The notes: generated from the letters alone by a model not told the origin. Numbered from the stretch's first letter, positions 23,041 to 34,230 are shown. The stretch: 64,000 nt of DNA from Eriocheir sinensis (GCF_024679095.1 NC_066513.1:8422049-8486048); one strand, 5' to 3'. Translations and numbers: made by a program.

Positions 23041-23159
23041 ACACCCACACCCACACCCACACACCCACACCCACACACACACACAGAGAAGCACACATGT
23101 AACAAGTGTGTGCTTCATACGTGTCTAGTAACTGTACGATACACAGCAAGACTGTTTCT

Positions 23160-24051
23160 TCTCTCAGCCCTTGCTAGCTGTCTCTCTGCTTAGCGTTAGT
23201 GGTGCCACAGTCTACATACACACAGTCAGCCAGCCACGGAACACCTATCAAAAGTGAGTCCAGTAGGCGCAGTGACGTCAAGCGCGCCGAGACTCTTACT
23301 CACCTCACCTGCCCCGCACGATGACACATTCTCATAAATACTTCTGTAGTTCGCGTACATTATCTTCTAACTATAATTTGACAACTGCATTCACTGCCGA
23401 GCCTAATGGTACAAACATAAATTGTCTGTCATGTGTCTGAGGCAAGATATAACGAATAAAACATAAACATGTACCACGAGAGCATCCATTACACAGCCTC
23501 TCCCATCGGCGGCCTCCTTACAAATTGTCTGAAGGCACCACGGCTCTTACTTTATATCTTGATCTTATCGTTAAATCTCGCCTCAGACACTTGACAGACA
23601 ATTTGTTTGTACCATTAGACTCGGCAGTGAATGCAGAACTTTCGATACTCATGGAAAAAATAGCATAACCAATAATAAAGACGTCTCGGTGAGTTGAAGT
23701 GAAAGCTGTTCCGAAATGTTTGTAACGCTATTTATTTATAATTATTTTCTGAGTAAGTATTTAAAGGAATACTGTTATAAACGATTACATTTCATGTCTC
23801 CTGAACGGAATTCAGTTGTCAAATAATAGTTAGAAGATAATGTAAGCGATCTACAGAAGTATTTATGAGAATGTGTCATCGTGCGGGGCAGGTGAGGTGA
23901 GGAGGAGTCTCAGCGCGCGTGACGTCACTGCCCCCCCCCCCCCCTCTCATGCGCGGGCAAAGGGTTGTCCGGTCTGGCTGTCTGACTGTGTGTGTATGTA
24001 GACTGTGAGTGGTGCTACAAAACAAAAATGTGCAGACAGCCAAGACGAGGT
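23160..24051. mobile_element. fold-back element with long inverted arms
   Basis: Left-arm blocks recur inverted on the right: 23277-23393 (GTGACGTCAAGCGCGC, CACCTGCCCCGCACGATGAC, ACTTCTGTAGTTCGC) against about 23812-23933, the block with ACTGCCGAGCCTAATGGTAC (23392-23445) against 23585-23637, and CAGTCTACATACACACAGTC near 23208 against 23980-24008. Between the inner and outer right-arm blocks lie about 175 unmatched bases (23640-23812). No transposase ORF. Ends and target duplication are not clear. It lies in the intron between FN3 exons a and b. Confidence 0.75.
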
Positions 24052-24204
24052 ACACAACGAGAGGCTCGTCCGTTTCAAAGAAACTTTTGTTCATAAATAG
24101 GAGCTGTGAATGAAAGCAACTTTGGTAAAGAATTGATTATCACAGAAAGTTAGCAGGACTACATATTCTTAATAATTTTTCAAGACACTCGTATGTTCCC
24201 ACAG

Positions 24205-24457
24205 GAAGATGGGAGCAGGAGGCTCGCTCAGGAGTACAAAACATTTGCACGGAACACACACACGTTCTCTGGCCTGACACCGGGCACGATGTACACGTTC
24301 TCTGACATAAAAGCGAACATGATGTACACGTTCTCTGGCCTGACACCGAACACAAGTTACCACGTCCAGGCGCTGGTGAAGGTGACGGTGGGCGGCAAGA
24401 CCTGCACGGCTGACGGGGAGGAGGTGAAGGCCATGAACTTCACCACTTTTTGTCCAG
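24205..24457 (+). CDS. FN3-gene exon b (FN3 C-terminal half, triplicated segment)
   Basis: Acceptor TTCCCACAG before 24205, donor CCAG|GTAGAG at 24458. Phase 0 in, phase 1 out. Encodes EDGSRRLAQEYKTFARN, then three 11-residue units HTFSGLTPGTM, YTFSDIKANMM, YTFSGLTPNTS (24259-24357), then YHVQALVKVTVGGKTC and a linker ending AMNFTTFCP. The LTPxTSYHVQ pattern is the FN3 E-F loop with its conserved Tyr and F strand. A standard domain needs one unit, so 22 residues are extra. The ATG at 24193 lies upstream of the acceptor and is not a start. Confidence 0.8.

Positions 24458-24458
<1 letters not shown>

Positions 24459-24533
<75 letters not shown>
24459..24533. repeat. (GA)n microsatellite at a splice donor
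   Basis: The GA tract begins at the fourth base of the intron following exon b (GTAGAGAGAG). Confidence 0.97.
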
Positions 24534-24534
<1 letters not shown>

Positions 24535-24640
24535 ATAATGAACACCTCTGAGTGCCGGGGATCGATCCCCTAGCCTTCCGAATGAAAGTCAGGGCAGCAT
24601 ATCAACTACACCAAAAAGGTCACCGCGCCAGAAGCCACTT
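24534..24640 (-). mobile_element. tRNA-derived SINE 2 fragment
   Basis: In minus sense: TTGGTGTAGTTGATATGCTG (box-A-like), a CTGACTTTCATTCGG anticodon-arm-like part, then GGGGATCGATCCCCGGCACT (box-B-like GATCGATCCC). The same sequence recurs twice in opposite orientations at 24769-24893. A tRNA gene is unlikely because the acceptor stem does not close. Confidence 0.65.
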
Positions 24641-24764
24641 CTGCAGCCAGTAACTGACGCCCCAGCACCGCACTGTGGACATGAAGGTGAAGGTGACCCC
24701 CTTAAACTCGTGACTGTCGGAAACGCTTTTAATCAACCCTTTATGGCACATACGGTGTATATAT

Positions 24765-24895
24765 AATGAACACCACTGAGTGCTGGGATCGAACCGGGCC
24801 TTCCGAGTGGAAGTCAGGGCAGCATACCAACTACGCCCTGACTTCCACTCGGAAGACCCGGGTTCGATCCCCGGCACTCAGTGGTGTTCATTAGG
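24765..24895. repeat. palindrome of two head-to-head SINE 2 pieces
   Basis: 24767-24822 is nearly the reverse complement of 24836-24893 (GCCCTGACTTCCACTCGGAA, GTTCGATCCC, GCACTCAGTGGTGTTCATT), separated by a short loop AGCATACCAACTAC. Each arm carries a tRNA-like box B. A hairpin of about 56 bp is predicted. Confidence 0.9.
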
Positions 24896-24919
24896 GGATA
24901 TTTTCACTGGGTTAATGCA

Positions 24920-24922
<3 letters not shown>

Positions 24923-24996
<74 letters not shown>
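24923..24996. repeat. (GA)n microsatellite
   Basis: About 36 GA units, ending 21 bases before the acceptor of exon c. Confidence 0.98.
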
Positions 24997-24999
<3 letters not shown>

Positions 25000-25017
25000 T
25001 CCTTTCTCTACACACAG

Positions 25018-25085
25018 ATCCGCCGAAGCCTGTAGGACTGTCAGCCACCAGACGCTACGACACCAGAATTGCTGTTCAATGGTCG
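25018..25085 (+). CDS. FN3-gene exon c (start of FN3 domain)
   Basis: Acceptor TTTCTCTACACACAG before 25018, donor TCG|GTGAGT at 25086 (near-perfect consensus). Phase 1 in, phase 0 out; the split codon G+AT is Asp. Encodes D-PPKPVGLSATRRYDTRIAVQWS, the canonical FN3 opening (Pro-rich linker, A strand, B strand and the core Trp of the C-strand region). It continues without a gap into exon d (PVRYPRQCDLQYRLKVE), confirming the pairing across a 9.4-kb intron. Confidence 0.88.
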
Positions 25086-26260
25086 GTGAGTCAGCAGATG
25101 ATGCGAGTCAGCAGTGTGATTCAGCAGGTGGTGTGAGTCGGCCGATGGTGTGATAGCAGGTCGTGTGTTTATGCAGCATGATTTAGCAGGTGGTGTGAAT
25201 TAGCAGTGTGAGTCAGCAGGTGTTGTGAGCTAGCAGTGCGAGTCAGCAGGTGTTGTGAGCTAGCAGTGCGAGTCAGCAGGTGTTGTGAGCTAGCAGTGTG
25301 AGTCAGGAGGTGTTGTGAGCTAGACGTGTGAGTCAGCAGGTGTTGTGAGCTAGACGTGTGAGTCAGCAGGTGTTGTGAGCTAGACGTGTGAGTCAGCAGG
25401 TGTTGTGAGCTAGCAGTGTGAGTCAGCAGGTGTTGTGAGCTAGACGTGTGAGTCAGCAGGTGTTGTGAGCTAGACGTGTGAGTCAGCAGGTGTTGTGAGC
25501 TAGCAGTGCGAGTCAGCAGGTGTTGTGAGCTAGACGTGTGAGTCAGCAGGTGTTGTGAGCTAGCAGTGCGAGTCAGCAGGTGTTGTGAGCTACACGTGTG
25601 AGTCAGCAGGTGTTGTGAGCTAGACGTGTGAGTCAGCAGGTGTTGTGAGCTAGAAGTGTGAGTCAGCAGGTGTTGTGAGCTAGACGTGTGAGTCAGCAGG
25701 TGTTGTGAGCTAGACGTGTGAGTCAGCAGGTGTTGTGAGCTAGACGTGTGAGTCAGCAGGTGTTGTGAGCTAGACGTGTGAGTCAGCAGGTGTTGTGAGC
25801 TAGACGTGTGAGTCAGCAGGTGTTGTGAGCTAGACGTGTGAGTCAGCAGGTGTTGTGAGCTAGCAGTGCGAGTCAGCAGGTGTTGTGAGTTAGCAGTGTG
25901 AGTCAGCAGGTGTTGTGAGCTAGACGTGTGAGTCAGCAGGTGTTGTGAGCTAGCAGTGCGAGTCAGCAGGTGTTGTGAGCTAGACGTGTGAGTCAGCAGG
26001 TGTTGTGAGCTAGCAGTGTGAGACAACAGGTGTTGTGAGCTAGCAGTGTGAGTCAGCAGTGTGAGACAACAGGTGTTGTGAGCTAGCAGTGTGAGTCAGC
26101 AGTGTAAGTCAGCAGTATATGTCAGCAGGTGGTGTGATTTAGCAGGTGGTGTGAGTCAGAGGGTGGTGTGAATCGGTAGGTCATGTGAGTCAGCAGGTGG
26201 TGTGAGTCATGAGGTGATGTGAAACAAAAGTGGCAGGTGACGTGAATCAGCTGGTTGTGT
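25086..26260. repeat. 30-bp minisatellite starting at the exon c splice donor
   Basis: Unit GTGAGTCAGCAGGTG plus TTGTGAGCTAGACGT (two related 15-mers, period 30), about 30 regular units from about 25200 to 26030, with degenerate 15-mers at both ends. The first copy, GTGAGTCAGCAGATG at 25086, is the intron's 5' splice site itself. Long minus-strand reading frames (SSQHLLTHT repeats) result from the period. Confidence 0.95.
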
Positions 26261-26640
26261 ACACAGCAGGCGGCCTGGGTCGATGTTCTGCCGCAAGGGG
26301 CGGAGGGTTGAGGTGGAAGGTCCAGGTCATTCGTCACGTGAATACATATTAGTTTGCAGGGGTATGAGTTTTTATATTTATTACAATTAATTACTTTGCC
26401 GACGTTAACAGCGGTAATAAATGCAGGATGTACCTAGAATGGTCTCAAAAAGCCGACACGATCACGCTAACATTACAGAACAGGTAAGTTACAACAGCAA
26501 ACATTGCGCAAGTTGGTCTTGATCCTGATCTTGATCTTGATGTCACAGGATACTTGAGATTTATCTCCAGCCTGGCCTTTGTATCGGCAGCTCCTCTAAA
26601 AGAAAACAAAACATACAGAAAGACGGTGCCATAATCATGG
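26261..26640. other. intronic, nothing recognised
   Basis: No coding or element signature, apart from a short CTTGATC repeat near 26518-26540. Confidence 0.3.
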
Positions 26641-27960
26641 CAAAATATCATTGCCTACATCTTCCACGCCACATGCTCTCCAATAACTTTTTCACTGCCT
26701 CAATCACTCGTCCATTCGTCTCTCCACTCAGCCCCAGCAGCAGCACCATCCACTCCTTTCCAGTCCTCCCATCACTTCACGTCCCATCTCACTCAGAAAC
26801 ACCTGCATCACTTTCGTTCTCTCTTTGTCACACTTCTTACAGTCTAGCACTACACGCTGCACAGTCTGGTTCACACCCCTGTGACCCATGTGGCACACTT
26901 TGCTGCTGGACTCGGACCATCTATAGTTCCTTGCATTCACATCCAAATACTGCGCTCTAGCAATGAAAAGAAGATCACCTCCCAGGCTTCCCTCATACCA
27001 CACCTCACTCTCTGGGGCATCTTTATCCCTGTAACAGTCGAGGGTTTCCTTTCTTTCCATCTCATTCATCCACTTGCTCAATCCTTCATCTTTTACTGCC
27101 ATATATATCACATTCTTCCACTTTCTTACATCCCACTCAAACCCCTCTCTATTGCTGTTTGTTATTCCCCATTTAAACACATTCTGCCTTTCCTCAAAAG
27201 GTTAATACACCCACCTATTTAGCAAACTATTCCTGTCTATCTTTCGCCCACATATATTCGCCCATTTGCCATTTCTTATATTCCATTCCACACGTATAAC
27301 TTTCGTGTTAAACTTGCATCCTCCATTCGCTCCTGTCTCACTTTATATCTCAAGGTTGCTTTCATTAGTCTTTCCCTAAAAGTACTCCATCCCATGTCAC
27401 CCCTAAGAGCCTCTATTGCTGCAAACCTTGGTGCATTCAGTGCCATTCTTGCTACCCTATTCTGTCCCAATTCCAGTTTCTCTATCTCTCTGTCGTTCAA
27501 TGTCACCACATCCATTCCATACATAATGCTCGGGACAGCCACACTCTTCCAAACCACACGGACGAATCATACGTGCTCACTCTCATCCTCGCTGCACTCC
27601 CCAAACTGCCTACCCACTGGCTCGTCGTACCTGTCTTCTCATTCTTGGCCCTATCGCATCCATTTACATCCATCCACACTTTTAGATACATGTCTGTTGC
27701 AACTCATTCCCTTCCAGTCTCCATGTTGTTTGTCTCTCATCCTCTGACCTATTAACTATCATTATCTTGCTCTTCGCACTACTAAATCTAACCCCTAAAT
27801 CTCTTCCATATCCCCCTACCACATCTAATAGTCTTTGTAAGTCTTTAGCAGACACAATCATAACCACCTCATCATCCGCGTACAACAACACACATACATT
27901 GTCCTCTCCCACTCTCACCCCTGCATTCATTCTTCTCATCCTGACTGCTAACTCCTCCGT
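26640..27960 (-). mobile_element. LINE family D, RT and C-terminus
   Basis: Minus strand: 27682-27939 carries VCVLLYADDEVVMIVSAKDL (YADD catalytic box) and LGVRFSSAKSKIM; 27276-27557 carries SVAVPSIMYGMDVV, LELGQNRVARMALNAPRFAA and RGDMGWSTFRERLMKATLRY; 26728-27180 carries WKNVIYMAVKDEGL and ends with a putative zinc motif VCHMGHRGVNQTVQRVVLDC. Another copy is at 31595-33000. The clade was not resolved by eye; the YADD box and C-terminal Cys/His motif set it apart from the CR1 copies. Confidence 0.7.
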
Positions 27961-28019
27961 GAGAGACTTGATCTTGCTCTTGCTTCAGGAGGTAGTCACT
28001 CCGTTCGGTAGTAAAGGTA

Positions 28020-29461
28020 GTATCTCACTGAGCGACGAACGTTTGGCGATAGCGGCGACTAGCGGTTCGTTACTTTTGCTGACGAATTTTGGCGACCCTA
28101 CTAATCGCCAAGTATTCGCAAGTCAGTGAGAGTCCAAATGCGAATAGTTGATGAATACTTAACGACATGTTGGAGACATTTTAATTAATATTTGGCGAAC
28201 AATTGAAGAAAAGTTGAAAAACAATTGACGAATAGTTGACGAATTCTGCGAGCAGTCAGCGACATTTTGCCGAATGTGGCAAATAAAGCGACTGTTTGAC
28301 AACTGTTCGGAGAACATTTGACAACAAACTGAAGTATAGCCTATGAACAGTGTGTGAACAGTCTGTGAATAGTCCGCGAATCCACCTCACCCCCCCCCCC
28401 TCACCCTCCAATGGATCCTACCCTATAATACAGGTCGGTTTAATGTGTCCACTATCATTTTCCTCTGTATCCTCGAAGGAATCAGTGCTCAGAAGGATCA
28501 AGATTTTTAGAAACAGTACCCTGCTATATTTGAAGATGAATTTCCAGAATTTAAAGATGGATTATTTTAAGGAACAACAGCAGCTTGAAGCAGCTGCAGC
28601 TGAAGAAGAATGTTGCCTGGCAGTTTCCTAGCTTGTTTGCTAGGCGGTCTGCTGGGCATGGAGGGGCATCCTGGGCATCTTTATGCATCATGCTGTCCTT
28701 TCTGACTATCCTTCCTTCTAGGTATGATTGTCAAAAAAATGATAAAATGCGCAAACGACGTGAACTGTTCGCCAACCACTCTGAAAATGATCGTCAACCG
28801 TTCGGCGCGCGCCCCTTTTATATCGTCACAGTCACGTGAACATACACAATCACCAACCATGAGCAGAGTTCGCCAACTGTTCGTCAACTATTCATGAACT
28901 ATTCGTCAACTATACATCAACTATTCGTCAACTATTCATCAACTGTTCACTAGTTTTTGTGTTCGTCAACTGGTGGCCAAATATTCATCAACTATTCGTG
29001 AATTATTCACCAACTTTTCTTCAACCTGTCGTCAAAAGGGGTGTTATTATAATGTTCGCATAAAATTCTCAAATAAATTATAGCGACTACACAATTCGTC
29101 AACTATTATCCAACCATTCGGTGTATTTGTGAACTATGCTGTAATTATTCTTCAACTATTCTTCACATTCTGGAGGTGGGCGAATAGTTGAAGAATAGTT
29201 GACGATCAAAAAGACCTTTTGCAGACCAGTTGAATGATAGTTGATGACTGTGTTCATATATTGCGAAAAGTCATGTTCGCCAAAGTTTCTTGAAAATGTT
29301 AAACATATTCCTCGGAAGGTCGGCGAACGTTTGGTAAACATGGCGAAAACTTGACGAATTTTTACTGATTTTTTTTTAAAGAATAATTTACGATTCCGGC
29401 GAATGTCCGAAAATGCCTGTTCTCTGCTTTCGGTAACTGTTAGCAACCCCAGTGAGATACC
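28020..29461. mobile_element. TIR element with subterminal TTCGTCAACTAT repeats
   Basis: Ends share a short inverted repeat GTATCTCACTGRG (28020-28032 and the complement at 29447-29461). Inside the left end, motifs GACGAATAGTTGACGAAT and GCGAACAATTG recur; inside the right half the reverse complements recur many times (TTCGTCAACTATTC at 28880, 28902, 28922 and 29097, and GAATAGTTGACGA again at 29187). The centre (28340-28850) has short ORFs, one reading KNDKMRKRRELFANHSENDR. No DDE signature seen. Probably a non-autonomous DNA transposon of unassigned superfamily. Confidence 0.6.
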
Positions 29462-29589
29462 CACTTAAGTACAGCCTGTGTAACGGCTTACTCACTCAGG
29501 AAAACAGCCTGAAGACAAAATGAATTGACTATGCCGAGAGTCCGTAGTGACACGAGCGGGGACATTTACAAGAGTCCACCCTATCCAGT

Positions 29590-29890
29590 GTGCACACCCC
29601 AGGCGCTTTCCAGGAATTTTTTTACCCCCTCTGTTGTCCTTCTGGCCCCTGCCTGCAGCACACTCATACTTAGCAAGAGTCCCATCGCCCTTTTTACATT
29701 CCCCTCTAGCATCCTATTCCACACTTCCGTTCCTCTCTCCTTTGTTATTTATTATTTATTATTATCTCTCTTTCACACCCAGGACACTCAGGTAACATAC
29801 GTTCTATTGTCTCGTCGACCCCCCTTTACACATACGACATACCTTGCTTGCTTCCCCTAGTGGCCCACCTAAACATCCTACTATTCACCT
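29590..29890 (-). mobile_element. LINE family D C-terminal fragment
   Basis: Minus-strand reading resembles the zinc-motif end of family D at 26.65-26.95 kb (GQARYVVCVKGG, TYVT at the position of CHMGHRG..TVQR), with frameshifts. Short and decayed. Confidence 0.4.
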
Positions 29891-29959
29891 CTAAGGATTC
29901 GGCCCTGACCTTGAAAACAACACTCTCCCCAGGTTACCGTCGTATTAACCTTCATACAA

Positions 29960-31395
29960 AGCTTAATTAATGTCATGAATAACAATGAAGTACCGCAACA
30001 CTGGAAAACATCTGAAAAAGTTATGATAGAAAAAAAACAGCATACCACAAGTCAAAGAGCACAGACCAACAACCACAAGCTACACACTCACAATGAGCTT
30101 AATAACGGGGAAATTACTACAGCACATCAGATCAATGGGATAAATAAATGTTTTGCTGGCAGGATTTACAGAAGGGAGAAGATTAGAAGACAACTTATTT
30201 ATATTAAGATATTGTAAAGAAAACAGCAAACAAAAAACAAAAACAGGAATTGATAATCACAGCAATAGATTTTGAAAAAGCCTTAGATTCAGTAAACAGA
30301 AAGTCCCTGATAATTTTTTTGAAGGAAATTGAATGTAATTCCTTGATCACTGACGCCATAGCAAGTCTGTACAGTACCCGGATGACCTAACAGAGCTCTA
30401 CGTGGGCCAAAGAAAAGTAGGCGAGGTGGCGGTAACCGGCGGCAGAAGGCAAGGCTGTGCAGGTTCCCCACTGCTCTTTGTGCTGCCGATCAATCACATT
30501 ATCAAACTGATCATTGATAGTCAAGTGGGTTTTAAGAAGAGTAATTTTACATCCCACTATTGTTTTATGCAGGTGATGGCCCAATTTTATCAAACAGCAG
30601 GAAAGAAATGGCCCAAATGATGATGGAAATATCGGCAGAGTGTGGACTAAATATAAATATACAATAGACTCATTGCGTGATCCTGAATAAAGGAGAACCA
30701 AAACCAAGTTGGATTAATAACACTGAGCTAGTGTCAGAAATAAAATACCTAGGGATAAGTTACATAAAGTAGAAGTTATATGAAAAATCATAAGGATATA
30801 AAAATTGAAATGTCAAGAAAAATGTCCAGTATTGTTTTTTCAGTCATGGCCAGATCCTGCAGCAGAGTTTTACTAAGGAAAACTACCGGAAGAGTGTGGT
30901 GATCCCAAATGTACTCACGGGAGGAGCAATGGTGGAATGGACTAAAGGGGCAGCAGGAAACACTGCAAAGGGTTTGAAGCACAGTGTGGAGGGAATCAAT
31001 GGCTAAGAATAATACATGGACAAATAAAGGCATTAAGTATAAGATGCATGGAATAATTGAATCACACGGCTGAAGAAGACATCGATGAGAGACTAGGGGA
31101 ATGGGGAGCAAGGAGGTGGAAGATGGGCATGGAGGGAAAATCAACCTTGATGACATACTTTAGAAATATACATGACATAAAAAAGAGACTATATATGACG
31201 ACTCATTGAAATCTAAACCAATGTTCCGGTGCTGAACTAACTCACTACGTCTAAGCTGGAGGAAAAGGTCACAGAAGAAGAAGAAAACTGTGCTGTGTGC
31301 CGTCGAGGGGAGCAGGAAACACGGACACACTTCCTGCCGCAGTGCGATGGAGTGAATGAAGTGCGTGAAAATATAACACTGAGGAGGACCCCACG
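29960..31395 (+). mobile_element. LINE family F, decayed RT and C-terminal zinc motif
   Basis: Plus strand: VPQHWKTSEKVMI (RT start), ITAIDFEKALDSVNRKSL (first catalytic Asp, AIDFEKAFD type), GEVAVTGGRRQGCAGSPLLF (the RRGVRQG-like motif), AMVEWTKGAAG, and near 31290-31345 ENCAVCRRGEQETRTHFLPQC, a CxxC...HxxxxC zinc-binding end. The catalytic YADD is not readable. Many stops. Lineage unresolved; it differs from CR1, RTE and Jockey copies here. Confidence 0.6.
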
Positions 31396-31594
31396 CTAGA
31401 AAAACATATCCTATTTACTTACACCAAATAGTGAATAGGAAGAAGAAAAATATAAAGTTTATGTGTAAGAACTGCGGATAATTAGAAAATGAAAAACTGA
31501 ATTAACCATGAACCAAAATTGAAACCACAATTATTGCGCTGCCGTTGCAAAGGTAACAGCGAACCTACTTCTCTATCACTATCAGTGGGAGGCT

Positions 31595-33000
31595 TTACCT
31601 TCCACTTATACCATTCCAAAGAACTCTTCGCCCACACCCTCTGGCTTCACTTCCTTTTCCTCCCGCCGTAGCATCGTCTCGGAGAGTGTGAAGCCCACAT
31701 TTCTTCTCCCAGAGTACGCTAGACTTGTTCCACTTTGTCCCTTGGCCCGTCCACTCATATATCTTACGAGGCCATATATTCTCATTCATCTTTCTCAGCC
31801 TAACTTTGTACCCTAAAACTGCCTTTCCTATTCTTTCCTCGAAGGTGTTCCAGCCTACTTCTCCTCGCACTGCATCCACCGCTGCACACCTGTTGGCACC
31901 TTGAGCCTGCCTGTCTACTCTGTTCTGTACTTCCCCTAGCTTATCAAGCTTTTTGACTGTCCACCTCATGCATTATAAGCCATACATGAGGTCTAGTACT
32001 GCCATGCCCTTCTATATCCCCCTAACCATCTCATACCTATTAGCTCTGCATCTAGCCACACTTCCTAGCCTTCCTACCCACTGGTTTGCCCTAGAAATGA
32101 TATTATGTTCGGTCCTATCAGTCCCCTCCTCGTCATCTATGATCCCTAGGTATTTGTATGGCCCACGCTCATCTCTCCTAGAGCCTAGGTCCTTCCCACG
32201 TCTTAAGCCTCAGCATTTACTACTAGCACCTGACTTTTTTATTATTAAACTTCACATCAAAGTCCCTCCCATATTGTGCAACCAAATGTAACAGTTGCAG
32301 TTCCTCACTATCCTCACCCAAGTCGAGACACATCCTAATCGGTCACTCCCCACCCTTATCCCATAACCTTATGTTCTCAACCTCTCTGCCAGCTCCTCCG
32401 TGTACGGCCCGAACAGTAGCGGGGACAGTAGCTACACACCCTTGCCTAACCCCTCTACGGCTGTTGACCCACTCTGTCTCTATATCCCATAGGATATAGA
32501 TTGCACGTGTGTTCTCGTACATACTATCCATTATCCCTACTGCCCTCTCACTCACTCCTATTCTAGCCAGCAATCAACTTAGCAAACCCCTATCTACCCT
32601 ATCATACGCTTTTTCTATGTCAGGGAAAGCTAGTTATACCTTCCCACCCGTTCCTTTCATTCTTTCAATCACCGCGTTTACTACAGACATGTTACCCTCC
32701 TCCCTTCCATCCTTACGACAACCTCACCCATTACCCTGTTTATTTTTTCCTGTCGTGTCTGTAACAGCTATCGGCCGGTAGTTCTTTAACTCTTTCCTAC
32801 TCCTGTGCCCCCCTACGTGTAGCAGTGTCACTTTACTCTCGTTCCACTTTCCCGGCACTTTTCCCTCTAACCAAATCTCTCTAAACAACCTATACAGACC
32901 CTCTAACACACCTGGGCCTCCTTCTTTATATAACTCATTAGGAATCCCGCGGTGAGGATTAACGAGACAGGCTGAAACACGTGGACGCTGCAGTATGGAT
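31595..33000 (-). mobile_element. LINE family D, second copy
   Basis: Minus strand: GIPNELYKEGGPGVLEGLYR, GKVPGKWNESKVTLLHVGGH and LKNYRPIAVTDTTGK (32724-32960), VSERAVGIMDSMYEN and NSRRGVRQGCV (32343-32573), then LDKLGEVQNRVDRQAQGANR and EVGWNTFEERIGKAVLGYKV (31595-31969), matching the LGQNRVARMALNAPRF and DMGWSTFRERL segments at 27.3 kb. Frameshifts break the RT. Confidence 0.7.
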
Positions 33001-33119
33001 TGTTTACAAATACAAAAATGAGGAATGGAGTCAAAATGTAAGGGAAGGACTGACGGTGGGAGCAACACACAAGACACGCGACTACACGGCAAAACCTAAA
33101 TCTTAGGATGGGCTCACCA

Positions 33120-34230
33120 CCACCAAGACCACCACCATCACCACCCTCATCATTATACCTTCATCACCATCCCTTTCATGAAGCTTCACCACCAACACCA
33201 TCACCACCCACATCATTATAAACCTTCACCATCACCATCCCTTTCATGAAGCTTCACCACCAACACCATCACCACCCACATCATTATAAACCTTCATCAC
33301 CACCATCCCTTTCATGAAGCTTCACCACCAACACCATCACCACCCACATCATTATAAACCTTCATCACCACCATCCCTTTCATGAAGCTTCACCACCAAC
33401 ACCATCACCACCCATATCATTATACCTTCACCATCACCGTCCCTTTCATGAAGCTTCACCACCAACACCATCACCACCCATATCATTATAAACCTTCATC
33501 ACCACCGTCCCTTTCATGAAGCTTCACCACCAACACCATCACCACCCATATCATTATAAACCTTCATCACCACCGTCCCTTTCATGAAGCTTCACCACCA
33601 ACACCATCACCACCCATATCATTATAAACCTTCACCATCACCATCCCTTTCATGAAGCTTCACCACCAACACCATCACCACCCATATCATTATACCTTCA
33701 CCATCACCGTCCCTTTCATGAAGTTTCACCACCAACACCATCACCACCCATATCATTATAAACCTTCATCACCACCGTCCCTTTCATGAAGCTTCACCAC
33801 CAACACCATCACCACCCATATCATTATAAACCTTCATCACCACCGTCCCTTTCATGAAGCTTCACCACCAACACCATCACCACCCACATCATTATAAACC
33901 TTCATCACCACCGTCCCTTTCATGAAGCTTCACCACCAACACCATCACCACCCATATCATTATACCTTCACCATCACCGTCCCTTTCATGAAGCTTCACC
34001 ACCAACACCATCACCACCCACATCATTATACCTTCACCATCACCGTCCCTTTCATGAAGCTTCACCACCAACACCATCACCACCCATATCATTATACCTT
34101 CACCATCACCGTCCCTTTCATGAAGCTTCACCACCAACACCATCAGTATCAGCATCACCACCATCATCACGTCCACCACCCACATCATTTTACCTTCATC
34201 ACCACCATCCCTTTCATGTAGCCTCAATAC
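33120..34230. repeat. 65/68-bp minisatellite, about 16 copies
   Basis: Unit contains CCCTTTCATGAAGCTTCACC, ACCAACACCATCACCACCCA, and either CATTATAAACC (68-bp form) or CATTATACC (65-bp form). The two length forms alternate irregularly. Both are near multiples of the CAC trinucleotide that flanks the array, so it probably arose from a CAC tract. It lies in the FN3-gene intron between exons c and d. Confidence 0.92.

Noticed and set aside
24193..24573. Translation start at ATG 24193 for the FN3 exon
   Set aside because: The ATG lies before a strong acceptor (TTCCCACAG), the FN3 sequence starts mid-domain, and the frame runs into the GA repeat after a donor site.
24765..24895. A functional tRNA gene
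   Set aside because: Box B is good, but the arms form a palindrome, the acceptor stems do not close, and related copies occur as SINE fragments.
25169..26026. 30-bp regular repeats resembling a CRISPR array
   Set aside because: No unique spacers: the whole unit repeats in tandem, and the context is a eukaryotic intron. It is a minisatellite.
26118..26340. Separate minus-strand gene (HHLLTHMTYRFTPPSDSHHL)
   Set aside because: Degenerate edge of the 15/30-bp minisatellite.
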